This document shows positions 42,195 through 53,529 of a DNA stretch of 64,000 bases, piece after piece. A model generated the notes under the pieces. It was not told the DNA's origin. It was given only the letters and a program-made list of their open reading frames with translations, and searched no databases. The stretch is from Paralithodes platypus (Eukaryota > Arthropoda > Malacostraca > Decapoda > Lithodidae): the NCBI GenBank assembly GCA_032716605.1, contig JAVRFV010002319.1, positions 983,869 through 1,047,868 of the forward strand, given 5' to 3'. Numbering within the stretch: position 1 is the first letter of the stretch; every line of letters starts with the position of its first letter. Both the position numbers and the translations under genes were made by a program.

Positions 42195-42273
42195 AAGGGG
42201 AGACGGTCGTTTTCCTGGTCCCCTTTCTCCCTCGTGTTTAGTCCCATTAGTTTTGAGAGTTTTAGACGTTCGT
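42195..42273 (-). mobile_element. Family A terminal fragment
   Basis: TTAAGGGGAGACGGTCG, CCTGGTCCCCTTTCTCCC, GTTTTGAGAGTTTTAGACG, then unrelated sequence. Confidence 0.65.
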
Positions 42274-42299
42274 GATCCTTTCTTATAATTATTATCCTT

Positions 42300-42480
42300 G
42301 CTCTTGACTATGTGAAACAGTCAAACCCATCCCCACCACCCACCCCTTATAGAGAACCCCCCTCCCCCCTCTCCCCCCCACCTCGACTGTGACTCCCCAC
42401 CACCCACCCCTTATAGAGAACGCCCCTCCCCCCCCCCCCCACCACCACCCCTTGTAGAGAACCCCCCTTGGGCCCCCAAC
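42300..42480. repeat. Direct duplication of a C-rich block
   Basis: CCACCACCCACCCCTTATAG with AGAACNCCCCTCCCCCC occurs at about 42326 and 42397, with a third diverged copy at 42441. Unassigned otherwise. Confidence 0.7.
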
Positions 42481-42654
42481 CCAACGAGGACATGGAACGG
42501 GTAATTGAATATCGCCCATCACCGTCGCACGTCTCTAGGTCAAAACTAGCGAAGGAAGGAAGCGTAGGAGGAAATTGAGTGCCCCTAATCACACGCCCTT
42601 TGGGTGGCATATCTCGGCAATTTCGATAGCCAAAATTCATCTGGCAACATTTGA

Positions 42655-43663
42655 GAACTCTCTCCTCTCCCTCTCTCTCCCCCCCCACCACGCCTCCACT
42701 CCCCCCTCTCCCACCCTCTCCTCTCTCTCTCTCACCTCTCTCTCTCTCCACCAACCCCCTCTCTCTCCTCTCCCCCCCCTCTCTCTCTTCACTATAGCCC
42801 CTCCACTCTCTCTCTCACACACCCCTCCCTCTCTCCTCTCCACACTCTCTCTCCTCCCCTACACACCCCGTCTCCTCTCTCTCCCCCCCCTCTCTCTCTC
42901 TCCACACACCTCTCTCTCTCTCTCCACACACACCTCTCTCTCTCTCCACACACCTCTCTCTCTCTCCACATCACCTCGTCCCCTCTCTCACCCCCCCCTC
43001 TCATCTCCTCTCTCTCACCACACACCACTCTCTCCTCTCTCTCCCACCACCCTCTCTCTCCTCTCTACACACCACCCCCTCTCCCTCCACACTCTCCTCT
43101 CTCGCCCCACACACTCTCTCCCTCTCCCTCACACTCTCTCTCCTCTCTCAACACTCTCTCTCTCTCTCACACACTCTCTCCTCTCACTCTCTCTCCTCTC
43201 CCTCACACACACACTCTCTCTCTCTCTCTCTCACACACACTCCTCTCCTCTCACACCACTCTCTCTCTCACACACACTCTCTCCTCTCCCCACACACACT
43301 TCTCTCTCTCACACCACTCTCTCTCTCTCCCTCTCTCACACTCACTCTCTCCTTTCCCTCACACACACTCTCTCTCCTCACACACCTCTCTCTCTCTCTC
43401 ACACACTCTCCTCTCCCTCTCTCCTCCCTCACACACACTCTCTCTCTCTCTCTCACACACACACTCCTCTCATCCACACTCTCTCCTCTCCCTCCCACAT
43501 CTCACTCTCTCCCACACACACACACACACTCTCTCCTCTCTCTCACACACTCTTTCTCTCACACACACCCTCTCTCTCTCTCTCACACACACTCTCTCCT
43601 CTCCCTCACACACACACTCTCTCTCTCTCTCTCACACACACTCTCTCCTCTCCCTCACACACA

Positions 43664-43696
<33 letters not shown>

Positions 43697-43921
43697 TCTC
43701 TCTCTCTCACACTCTCCTCTCTCTCTCCACTCTCTCCCTCACACACACACTCTCTCTCTCTCTCACACACACACTCTCCTCCTACACCTCTCCTCTCCCT
43801 CCACACACGCTCTCACTCTCTCACACACCCTCTCCCTCACACACTCTCTCTCTCTCTCTCACACACACTCTCTCTCTCACACACACTCTCTCCTCTCACT
43901 CTCTCTCTCTCTCCCTCTCCC
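42655..43921. repeat. 1.3-kb CT/CA-rich degenerate microsatellite
   Basis: Mixed CTCTCT, CACACA and CCCCC runs with no stable unit. The 501-codon plus frame 42575-44080 is Ser/Leu/His/Thr/Pro-only and results from the composition. Confidence 0.93.
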
Positions 43922-44076
43922 TTTAAGCAATATATTTATGTATTTCCTCCCCCTTTTCATAACCTAATTTTTGTCTCACTCGTCTTGATCATTTTCCGTT
44001 TTCTTTTCGTTTTGCCGTTTATTATAGTGTCCCCTTTGTCTCCCCCATTTTCTATTATAATCCCAGCTCAATATTA

Positions 44077-44288
44077 TTAACCCCTTGAAGCTCTGACGCG
44101 TTTTAGCAGTTATTTTTAGCTATCATTACACGATTTTATGCAGCTTAGGTAAGATATGTGGGCATTAAAAGGGCAAAGACTCCCATTTAACCCTCTGACA
44201 TCCATATACCCTTCCAATCCTAATTAAAATAGTCTAATAATTACCAGAAAACAAGGCAGAAATGCGTATTGGAGCTTGAAAGGGTTAA
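44077..44288. mobile_element. Family D TTAA element, complete (diverged)
   Basis: TTAACCCCTTGAAGCTCTGA to GGAGCTTGAAAGGGTTAA, 212 bp. Words TTATGCAGCTTAGG and AGTCTAATAATTACCAG are D-like. Confidence 0.72.
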
Positions 44289-44321
44289 TTATTTATATGT
44301 GTCTTCTACTCACTTATGTCC

Positions 44322-44858
44322 TTAACCCCTTCAGTACCGAGGCGTCCTTTTAACATTATTCTAGCCACTATTTGACGATTGTATTCCGTTCAGAAAGAGC
44401 CTCCAGTAATTACCAGGCTTCCAACGATCTCATTTAACCCTTTATACTACCACAGATCCTTCTTAAGGGGAGATCTCCACTTGAGGGATTTTTTTTCTTG
44501 ACCCCTTTCTCCCTCATGTCTAGCCCCATTGCTTTTGACATTTTAAGACGTTCGCCCCATTAGTTTGGCGATTTTTAAGAATTTCCGCCCCATGCTGTCA
44601 ATTTTAAGACCTTTCGTGCCATTTAGGTGTCGATTTTATCCTGGCGAGCGATAGCGAGCCTGTAATTTAAAAGTAATCGGCCTTCGGCCGGGACATTTTC
44701 TACCGAAAAATTTACAAATTTATCTTGAAAGAGGGTCAAGGGGGTGAAATTTTAAGATTGCTGGAGGAGTAGGAAACAAAACTAGAAACCTCCCCTTAAC
44801 CTGCATAAATATCGCTAGAATCTAATGAAAAAGACGTTGCCGGTACAGAAGGGGTTAA
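44322..44858. mobile_element. Family D TTAA element with a nested A
   Basis: TTAACCCCTTCAGTACCGAG to GCCGGTACAGAAGGGGTTAA. The D body is split exactly at its internal CCTTCTTAA by the A element 44463-44799. Uninterrupted D copies show the same place with a single TTAA. Confidence 0.85.
44463..44799 (-). mobile_element. Family A element nested in D
   Basis: TTAAGGGGAGATCTCCACTT to AGAAACCTCCCCTTAA, with the full core. TTAA is present on both sides while empty D sites have one. Confidence 0.88.
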
Positions 44859-45375
44859 GGGGGTAGTGCTTGGGTTTGGGTCTATGTATTCATTGCCGGT
44901 ACAGAAGGGGTTAACGGGTGTACCGGTAGTGCTTGGGTTGGGGTCTATATATTCATTGCCGGTACAGAAGGTGTTAACGGGTGTACCGGTAGTGCTGGGT
45001 TGGGGTCTATATTCATTACCGGTACAGAAGGGGTAAACGGGTGTACCGGTAGAGGGTGGCTTGGGGTCTATATATCATTGCCGGTACAGAAGGGGTTAAC
45101 GGGTTGTACCGGTATTGCTTGGCTTGGGTTCTATATATTCATTGCCGGTACAGAGGGTTAACGTTGTACCGGTAGTGCTTGGCTTGGGGTCTATATATTC
45201 ATTGCCGGTACAGAAGGGGTTAACGGGGGTACCGGTAGTGCTTGGCTTATATATATTCATTGCCGGTACAGAAGGGGTTAACGGTGTACCGGTAGTGCTT
45301 GGCTGGTCTATATTCATTGCCGGTACAGAAGGGGTTAACGGGGGTACCGGTAGTGCTTGGCTTTGGGTCTATGTA
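44855..45375. repeat. Minisatellite of about 60 bp made of a D end plus an A-prime start
   Basis: Each unit contains GCCGGTACAGAAGGGGTTAA (the right end of D) directly followed by a relic of GGGGGTAGTGCTTGG and TCTATATATTCATT (the left end of A-prime). About 9 units of 50-66 bp vary in length. The first unit is the intact D/A-prime junction at 44839-44890. Confidence 0.88.
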
Positions 45376-45965
45376 TTTATGTATTACATTTATTTGGGAG
45401 TTTCTTCGCTCCATTAAGGGGGGTGGCCTGCTTTTTGTTATTTCTGTCCTTTTCTCTCTTTCTCTGGCTTGTATCCATTCGGCCCCTTTCACCCAAATAT
45501 TTTTAAGACTTTTATCCCCATCTAGGTGTCGATTTCTTCCTGGCGAGCGATAGCGAGCCAGCATTATATGAAGAAATCCGGCTTCACCGTATACATTTTC
45601 TATCGAAAAATGTACAAATTTAGCTTCTGTCAAACAAAAATAAAAATATGCTGGCTGCTACCGCTCAACAGTAAACAATTGACACCTGGATGGGGATAAA
45701 CGTCTTAAAACAGTGGCCTGAATGGGGCCAAATGGATACAAGCCAGAGAAAGATAGAAAAGGAGAGAACAAAAACAGGTCACCCCCCTTAAGCTTAGAAA
45801 ACACCCCCTAGACCCCCTTTCAAGATTAATTTGTACATTTTTCGGTAGAAAAATGTCCCGGCCGAAGGCCGATTCCTTCTAAAATTAGAGGCTCGCTTTC
45901 GCTCGCTAGGAAGAAAAACATGAGGGAGGGAGGGGGTCCATAAAAAGCGAGTACTACCCCCTTAA
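45335..45965 (+). mobile_element. Family A-prime element split by B
   Basis: The left part (GGGGTACCGGTAGTGCTTGG, TCTATGTATTTATG, CTTCGCTCCA) ends at 45417. The right part (AGCTTAGAAAACACCCCCTA, ATTTTTCGGTAGAAAAAT, GGCCGAAGGCC) runs to GTACTACCCCCTTAA at 45965. The interruption is a B element at a TTAA that replaces TCAA of other copies. Confidence 0.75.
45414..45791. mobile_element. Family B foldback element nested in A-prime
   Basis: TTAAGGGGGGTGGCCTGC to ACAGGTCACCCCCCTTAA. The left arm, hairpins and right arm are present, with small deletions in the mirror repeat. Confidence 0.85.
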
Positions 45966-46176
45966 ACCCACGCCTTGCATTTCCATCTTCTAGTAATTAT
46001 ATACAACGGAACATATGTTGTTCAGTAAAGCATATATTGTAAACACTCTCAGTATCCGATGATGCAGTAGGCTATATTAATGATGTTATGTCTATTATTA
46101 TATAATTATAGTGTTTATCTCGCTACACCCCCCGCCTCTTACTCCACTGCAACTTCCACCACCTCCACCATCACCA

Positions 46177-46491
46177 TAGACTGCATCACCGTTGATTCAT
46201 TTAAACTCCGCCTAGACAAATATCTCGCATCAAACCCGCGACTGACTGCGTTTGTAAATGAATAACTTTATTTTATCCCCCCCTCAGTTACTAACCCATC
46301 TGTCCCCTACTAACTTCCTAATCCTGCCACGGACATTAGTTCCAGGGCAGTAATTCCCTTTCCAATGTTCCCTTTCCCACTCTAAACCACTGTTTGGACA
46401 CTTGATCCTCAGTGTTTTGGAGGACAAGCAACCTAGAAGGGTCACTAGATCTGTTGTTGCTTGATTTCCTTTGTACTCCTTTGTACTTTGT
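46177..46491 (+). mobile_element. CR1-like LINE, short 5'-truncated copy with an 11-bp direct repeat
   Basis: It encodes only the last 28 residues (DCITVDSFKLRLDKYLASNP to FVNE, stop at 46263-46265) followed by the 3' UTR and the CTTTGTACTCCTTTGTAC end. ACCATCACCAT occurs at 46167-46177 and 46492-46502 and is a candidate target duplication, though the surroundings are CCA-rich. Confidence 0.88.
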
Positions 46492-46494
46492 ACC

Positions 46495-46815
46495 ATCACC
46501 ATCTACTCACTACTCATATCTACTCACCACCACCACCACCACCACTAATGCCACTTACCACCACCTTCACTTCCACTCACCAACACCACTTCCACATCCA
46601 CTCACCACCAGCACCACCACTCACCAACACCACCACTTCCACATCTACTCACCACCAGCACTCACCAACAACACATCCACTCACCAATAACACATCCACT
46701 CACCAACACTTCTCACTACCACCACTTCCACTCACCACCAGCTCCTCCACTCACCAACACCACTCCACCACCACTTCCACATCCACTCACCACCACGTCG
46801 TCCACTCACCACTAT
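46495..46815. repeat. CCA/CTCACCA-rich imperfect repeat
   Basis: Units such as CTCACCAACACCAC and TTCCACATCCACTCACCACC recur. The open frames are composition artefacts. 46816-47025 is unassigned. Confidence 0.85.
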
Positions 46816-47025
46816 AGCCCCTCCACTCGACGTCCATTCCACCCAATACCCTTTATACCCTGAGCCTCGCTCCTGCATCAGCTCCACCTCACTTACTCCA
46901 CCACCCTCCCGAGTACTCCACTAGCCAGGCCGGGGTCTGAGTGCTTTGTCACTCGAAAATTATTTATACTTTGTTCTGTGTAACTTAAGCTGAATACACT
47001 GTCTAATGATTGAGCAAACAGTGTA

Positions 47026-47343
47026 TTAAGGGGAGGTTTCTAGTTTGTTTCCTACTCCTCCAGCAATCTTAAAATTTCACCCCCTTGACCCCCTTTCAAG
47101 ATAAATTTGTACAGCCTGGCCGAAGGCCGATTACTCTTAAATTACAGGCTCGCTATCGCTCGCCAGGATAAAATGGACACCTAAATGGCACGAAATGTCT
47201 TAAAATTGACAGAATGGGGCGGAAATTCTTAAAAATCACCAAACTAATGGGGCAAACGTCTTGAAATCTCAAAAGCAATGGGGCTAGACATGAGGGAGAA
47301 AGGGGTCAAGAAAAAAATCCCTCAAGTGGAGATCTCCCCTTAA
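47026..47343 (+). mobile_element. Family A element, lacking the AT hairpin
   Basis: TTAAGGGGAGGTTTCTAG to GGAGATCTCCCCTTAA. The ATTTTTCGGTAGAAAAAT hairpin is cleanly missing (GTACAGCCTGGCCGAAGG). It otherwise closely matches the copy at 5882-6217. Confidence 0.87.
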
Positions 47344-47415
47344 GCCGCTCACACTACTAACGTTAGAGGATTGTATTATGTTCAGAAAACTCTCCTGCCA
47401 TAGTCCACGGCGTAA

Positions 47416-47589
<174 letters not shown>

Positions 47590-47718
47590 CTATGATGCCG
47601 CTCAGTTGGGGGGGGCTGGTAATCCGTCTTGTTTGGGAGACTCCGCCTTAAGAATTATTTAGCAGAGCCTCTCTCTCTCTCTCTCAGCCTCCAGACACTC
47701 CGGGAATTTACAGACCTC

Positions 47719-48034
47719 TTAAGGATTTTTTTCTTGACCCCCTTCTCCCTCATGGTTAGCCCCATTGCTTTTGAGATTTTAAGACGTTTGCCCCATTAGT
47801 TTGGTGATTTTAAGAATTTCCGCCCCATTCTGTCAATTTTAAGACCTTCCGTGCAATTTAGGTGTCCATTTTATCCTGGCGAGCGATAGCGAGCCTGTAA
47901 TTTAAGAGTAACCGGCCTTAGGCCGAGACATTTTTCTACCGAAATATGTACAAATTTATCTTGAAAGGGGGTCAAGGGGGTGACATTTTAAGATTGCTGG
48001 AGGAGTAGGAAACAAACTAGAAACCTTCCCTTAA
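47719..48034 (-). mobile_element. Family A element, left end shortened
   Basis: It begins TTAAGGATTTTTTTCTTGAC (the usual GGGGAGATCTCCACTTGAG is lost) and ends AGAAACCTTCCCTTAA. Confidence 0.82.
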
Positions 48035-48097
48035 AGGGCCTGCCAACCTTTTTCATATCGAGGATTTATCAGTTTGGAATACTTACAGTTAGAGTGC

Positions 48098-48100
48098 GCG

Positions 48101-48172
<72 letters not shown>
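48098..48172. repeat. CG then CA microsatellite
   Basis: GCGCGCGC followed by about 30 CA units. It adjoins the 3' end of the L2-like LINE and may have grown from its terminal repeat. Confidence 0.93.
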
Positions 48173-48175
<3 letters not shown>

Positions 48176-49796
48176 GTGGTTCCTGTGGTGAGTAGTTTCA
48201 GGCAGTAGTTGCTGCCCGTGGCCACGCTGATGCGCCGCCACTAGTATAACCCGTCTGCTCGTCTCTTTCTTTCGCCATGTTGCGTCTATGATGCTGTTGC
48301 TGGCAGCGCCCCGGAAAAAAAAAAGGGGGGGTGGTAATGTGGCAGCTTGCGGGTTTGATACGGGTATTATCCGTAGGAATTTATCTAGTTTGCTGTTCTT
48401 GAAACGTTCAAGGTGGTTACTGTTCCTTTGAGTCACGCAGGTGGTGTCTGGGAAGTTGCATTGAAAAGGAGTCGGCCCTCTTATAGCAAAAAGCGTTTTT
48501 CTTTGAGCGTCTTGATTCTTGTACTTGCTCTGTGGGGTAATATCCTTTCAATATGGCAAGAGCCGACCCGCGTCGTTGGTGGATGCTACTAAACCGTATA
48601 TTCAAGTTATTTTACAGATTTTTTTTTCGGTCAATATTTTGTCGATGTATAATATAGCGTACTTTCTCTAGCGACTTTCTAGTGAGTAAAGGTCGAGTTC
48701 ACGTAACCTTGCCCAGTAAGTAGTCCAAAGGTCCGGACGTCAGATATTCTATCAGTGAAAGATCGTTGTAACTGTTTCAAGGGGCAGTGACTGCTTCTCT
48801 CCTGCTCTCCACGGACTCCACAGCTGACATAACAATACTTCTAGCAATGGTATCACGAGTGACTTGTATAACAGTCAGCATAGGAAGTCCTTTTCCACGT
48901 GTCCTGGAAAGTGCGAAGGAATCCAGCGCAGCCTGGCTTCGTGCCTTCTTGTACCACTTTTTGTATATGTTGTGGTAAAGTTTCCATCACAACTGAGGGT
49001 AAGTTTCCTAGGTCTCTTATATTACTCCTTGGTGGTCGATATGTGGAACCGTTCCGGTTGCTGCAAAACGTGTGTGCATTGTGTACATTGCATTTACACC
49101 CTGAACTGTAATGTATATGCTCAAATTTGTTGTCCGTTTGAAGGACATGTTATTATGCTCTTCCCACGAGGTTATAAAGTGATGGCCTAGATCAGTTTGT
49201 AATTTTTCGGGCATCCGATACTGAAGAAACTTCCTTCCCCCCAGTACCCTGTGTGTCATCGGCAAAAGAAGCTAACAGACGAGTGTAAGACGTGTCTGTT
49301 TATGTCGGATATGTGGATCAGAAATAGCAAGAGGGTCCAAGGACTGATCCCTGTGGCACCCCACTGTTGACCACCGACCGGCCGATGGACACTGCACCTG
49401 CTAGCCGCTACACACTTGCTCCCTGGTCAGTAAGAAGAAACGAGTTGCATGCCACATCCCGAGCTTTCCAGTAATGCCCATTTGTCTTATCTTGGGTAAC
49501 AAAATACAGTGGTCTACCTTGTCAAAGGCTTTTGCGAAATCAATATAGACCACATCAACATTTTTGTTATATTCCAGCTTTTCTAAAATGGTTTTCATAG
49601 TGGGGCAAGCATTGTGGAGAGGCTATGAAAATAACGCCCCAAGTGCAAAACCATGTTTTTGGTCTTGGGTTTCATTTTGTTGTTTTGTTCGAGATATTGT
49701 AGCCATTTTTCTTAACCTTATGCTCTCCAAGACGTTAATAATGTGGGAGGTTAAGGCAACTGGTTCGATAATTTTTTTTGCCTCTGTCTTCGACCC
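48098..49796 (-). pseudogene. L2-like LINE, decayed, running into the scaffold gap
   Basis: Minus-strand fragments in LINE order: EPVALTSHIINVLE and a QKHGF box (49623-49796); VDVVYIDFAKAFDKVDHCIL (49500-49567); VNSGVPQGSVLGP (about 49335-49375); ASFADDTQ (about 49250-49275); HIQKVVQEGTK and LRTFQDTW (about 48885-48960); an EAVQRSFTRRISDVRTL-like stretch reading LQRSFTDRISDVRTF (about 48740-48790); RFSSIHQRRGS (48560-48600); NSNHLERFKNSKLDKFLRII (48365-48428); and SNSIID-type end (about 48290). Stops and shifts separate them. The 3' end meets a TG/CA microsatellite (48098-48172). The 5' part is lost in the gap. Confidence 0.75.
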
Positions 49797-49896
49797 NNNN
49801 NNNNNNNNNNNNNNNNNNNNNNNNNNNNNNNNNNNNNNNNNNNNNNNNNNNNNNNNNNNNNNNNNNNNNNNNNNNNNNNNNNNNNNNNNNNNNNNN
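49797..49896. other. Assembly gap of exactly 100 N
   Basis: One hundred N is a common placeholder for a gap of unknown size between contigs. The right arm of the inverted duplication starts at its right edge. Confidence 0.98.
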
Positions 49897-50108
49897 CGCC
49901 CCATTTCGGTCAATTTTAAGAACTTTCGTGCCAGTTAGGTGTCTATTTTTTACTGGCGAGCGATAGCGAGCCTGTAATTTGTGATTGTGGGAACCGGCCT
50001 TCGGCCGAGGACATATTTCTACCGAAAAAATTTACAAATTTATCTTGAAGGGGGTGAATTTTTAAGATTGCTGGAGGAGTAGGAAACAAACTAGAAACCT
50101 CCCCTTAA
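49897..50108 (-). mobile_element. Family A element truncated by the gap
   Basis: It is equivalent to 5882-6217 in inverted orientation. CCGGCCTTCGGCCGAGG and GAGCGATAGCGAG are present; it ends AGAAACCTCCCCTTAA. The left part is in the gap. Confidence 0.85.
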
Positions 50109-50277
50109 GCTAGCTATTTTTAGACGATCTTGTGCTGCTTAAGAAGGATCTGTGGTAGTAAAAAGGGTTAAGTAAGATAGTTGGAAGCCTGTTTATTGTC
50201 GGAGGACCTTTGGAAACTGAATATAATCGTCTAATAGAATATAGTTAAAAAAACGTTGCCGGCACAGAAAGGGTTAA
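50105..50277. mobile_element. Family D element, right-arm copy
   Basis: It is the reverse complement of the D at 5530. The internal GCTTAAGAAGGATC site is uninterrupted, and the end is TTGCCGGCACAGAAAGGGTT plus AA. It serves as the empty-site reference for the LINE insertion on the left. Confidence 0.83.
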
Positions 50278-50284
50278 AAAGACA

Positions 50285-51030
50285 CCGAAGAAGGTGGGGT
50301 AGGGATGGGGGTAAAGAGGGGTAGGGATGGGGGTTTAAAGAGGTGGTAGGGATGGGGGTTAAGAGGGAGTAGGGATGGGGGGGTAAAGAGGGAGTAGTGG
50401 CATGGGGTGGGTGAAAGAGGAAGGTAGGGTATGGAAGGGGTAAAAAGCAGGGGTAGCAGGATTGGGGGTAAGGAGAGAGAGGGTAGGGATGGGGCGTGTA
50501 GAGAGGAGGTAGGCGATGGGGGTAAAGAACGGGGGTAGAGGATGGGGGGTGGATGGGGGAAATTAAAGAGGGGTAGCGGATCTGGGGTAAAAGAGGAGCC
50601 GTTGGTAGGGAATGGGGGTAAAGTGAAAGACGGGGTGGGGATGAGCGGGCTAAAAGAGGCGGTAGCGGATGGGGGCGTTAAGAGAGGGGTAGGGGTATGG
50701 GGGCCGTTTAAAGGAGGGGTAGGGTATGGGGGTAAAGAGGGGTAGGGATGGGGGTAAAGAGGGTTAGGATGGGGTAAGAGGGGTAGGGATGGGGTGAAGA
50801 GGGGTAGGGATGGGGTAAGAGGGGTAGGGATGGGGGTAAAGAGGTAGAGATGGGGGTAAAGAGGGGTAGGGATGGGCTAAAGAGGGGTAGGAATGGGGTT
50901 AAAGAGGGGTAGGGATGGGGGTAAAGAGGGGTAGGGATGGGGGTAAAGAGGGGTAGGGATGGGGGTAAAGGGGGAGGGGGTAGGGATGGGGGTGAAGAGG
51001 GGTCGGGATGGGGGTGCAGTTTATTCAAGT
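50285..51030. repeat. GGGTAGGGATGGGGGTAAAGA minisatellite, partly noisy
   Basis: It is the counterpart of 4440-5515. 50705-51030 is regular. 50290-50700 shows dispersed single-base insertions and substitutions (for example GTAGTGGCATGGGGTGGG), unlike any part of the left-arm array. It looks like low-quality sequence near a contig end. Confidence 0.88.
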
Positions 51031-51990
51031 ACATTGGGGTTTGTAATGAATGATTAATGTTAAGAACGGGGTGTTACTTATAAAGGACATTCGATTCCAG
51101 GCAAGGATCTACGAACAAAAATAAAAATAGAAATATTAACAAGCATCATAAAAGAAAACTGAGAAATGAGTTTTGGAATCGCGAAAATAAGTTCTAATAA
51201 ACGAGGTCGGGATGAAGAGACAGCCACCAGACGTCAAAGATGCCAACAACCGCCAGAATGATATCTCTATCCCATTTTCCACTTCTTCCTCGGGGGTAAA
51301 TCCTTTTCAGCTAACTTGCCATGTTTTAATCAGTTTGAATAATCAGCATAACTATTGGTAAGCCGTTCCATCAAACTTAAAATATCGTAAGTTATTACCA
51401 GCTGAATGATCAGCTGAGCTGATCATTGCTTGCGCGGATTTGCTCTGAAATTGCCATATTAAGGGTGCTACATTTGCCGTACGGTAGCTAATTTAACTCA
51501 GTAACCGGAATATAATTTCATCTATAGGCTAATAGTATACTCTATATAAATACTCAAGTATAAATGAAATATTTTGTTTCAAGCAAATTTGTCTGTCCTA
51601 CAAACACGAAACGGGAGGCTACATGTGCACCAAACAACCGCACACATGTATGCCAAAATGGACGAAATGTAGTCGCCGGCTTGCAAGACAAATGCAGTCT
51701 CTCTCTCTCACACACACAGCGACTGAAGCACACACACACATTACAAAAACACATTACAAAAGTTACATACCGGTAAATTAAAACCATGTGACTTGCATTC
51801 TAAAATATACTGCAATAATTCCCAAAGTATATTTTAACCAAATAATTGGCTTGTCGGCACGAAACGTTAAAATCCAATATTTTATGAGGGTGTGGGTGTG
51901 TAGGCTGACGGTGGGCGTGTCTGTGTGTATGTATAATAATGAACAGTCGGCCTAATAAGTCATGTATTAGCACCAGTCTACTCATTAATG
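51031..51990. other. Non-repetitive part of the right arm, no gene recognised
   Basis: Reverse complement of 3486-4436 with few differences. No coding motif. Confidence 0.6.
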
Positions 51991-51995
51991 ATTTG

Positions 51996-52480
51996 ATGTA
52001 TACAGGCTGTGTGGGTATGTGTACAGGCTATGTGTGGGTATATGTACAGGCTATGTGTGGGTATGTGTACAGGCTATGTGTGGGTATATGTACAGGCTAT
52101 GTGTGGGTATATGTACAGGCTATGTGTGGGTATATGTACAGGCTATGTGTGGGTATGTGTACAGGCTATGTGTGGGTATGTGTACAGGCTATGTGTGGGT
52201 ATGTGTACAGGCTATGTGTGGGTATGTGTACAGGCTATGTGTGGGTATGTGTACAGGCTATGTGTGGGTATGTGTACAGGCTATGTGTGGGTATGTGTAC
52301 AGGCTATGTGTGGGTATGTGTACAGGCTATGTGTGGGTATGTGTACAGGCTATGTGTGGGTATATGTACAGGCTATGTGTGGGTATGTGTACAGGCTATG
52401 TGTGGGTATGTGTACAGGCTATGTGTGGGTAGTTGTACAGGGTATGTGTACAGGCTATGTGTGGGTATGTGTACAAGATA
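51996..52480. repeat. 23-bp minisatellite, right-arm version (about 21 units)
   Basis: GGCTATGTGTGGGTATGTGT plus ACA repeats, with the TATA/TGTG variants seen on the left. It is far shorter than the left-arm arrays. Confidence 0.95.
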
Positions 52481-52484
52481 TATG

Positions 52485-53336
52485 TACGGTAGGTATTTAT
52501 ATAAACTAACTTCCTTATAGAACGAAACTCACAAGTGGTCATTTGCAGAACTCGGAGCAGAATCGTATAACAATAAACCGGCTTCCCAATCATAACATCT
52601 CAATAACACTCACCTAGCGTTATGTCACAGGCATGGTAACGCGATCCCACCATCAATAAGTAACGTCGAGTACTTGTAGTAATGCAGGAACAAGTAATAA
52701 GTCACGGGGAAGCACTTGACGGGAGCCCAAATTGACGCGCGCACTCACACTCACGTCTTACAACAGACTGAGGTCGGAAGGATTTTGACGCTTATTAAAT
52801 ACCCCGATTTTGGCGGATGATAATGCGCTAATTAAAACTTATCCCACTAATAGGAAGATACACGTCCCAGAATACTTAAATATATACTCAGACATAGGTT
52901 TGTCATGCAATTGCAAATGTCAAACAGTTAGGATATTACCCAAATAATTAAGAAATATCGTGATCGCGAACAAATATGTGCGAAAAAAATAGGCTGCGGA
53001 CACGCGCCTCGGAAGCAAGACATTTGGACTAGCCAGTGGATACGTTGCCAAGAACCGCCACAATCCTATATGACTCCATCATTTTCAACCATCTCCCTTT
53101 CATTCCGTGATTTAGCATATTAAACTCTCTTCCTATGTATAATACTAAATGTAACTGTTGGCAATAATGTTACCGAGCATATAACATAACGTAGATACGG
53201 TAATATGAGGTTGACGACTGTTAACAAGGCTATGGTGTGGGATGATATATCGACTGCCGAGATTGTTATCGAGGCATTTAAATTGCAACATTATGTCATT
53301 TCTACGGTTCTATTAACACATACATACATACATACA

Positions 53337-53394
<58 letters not shown>
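52485..53394. other. Non-repetitive end of the right arm and GA microsatellite
   Basis: Reverse complement of 60-990. TACA and GA runs lie at 53317-53394. Confidence 0.6.
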
Positions 53395-53397
<3 letters not shown>

Positions 53398-53529
53398 AAA
53401 CCAACAGCTCCTGGTTATTAATATTGAGTCGCACTACACTAGTCTCACTCTCTCTGCTTTGAAAACAGTAAACCCCAACTGTATAATTATTATATATTTG
53501 TAAATACCATGTAGGAAGAATAACCACGA

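Larger units (their letters stand above)
49897..53456. repeat. Right arm of the inverted duplication
   Basis: It is the reverse complement of 1-6217 with shorter arrays and without the inserts at 2479-2681 and 5556-5755. Immediately outside the arm (from 53457) the sequence is new to the window. Confidence 0.93.

Noticed and set aside
42575..44080. 501-codon plus-strand frame
   Set aside because: It lies in a CT/CA microsatellite and encodes only Ser, Leu, His, Thr and Pro in low-complexity order.
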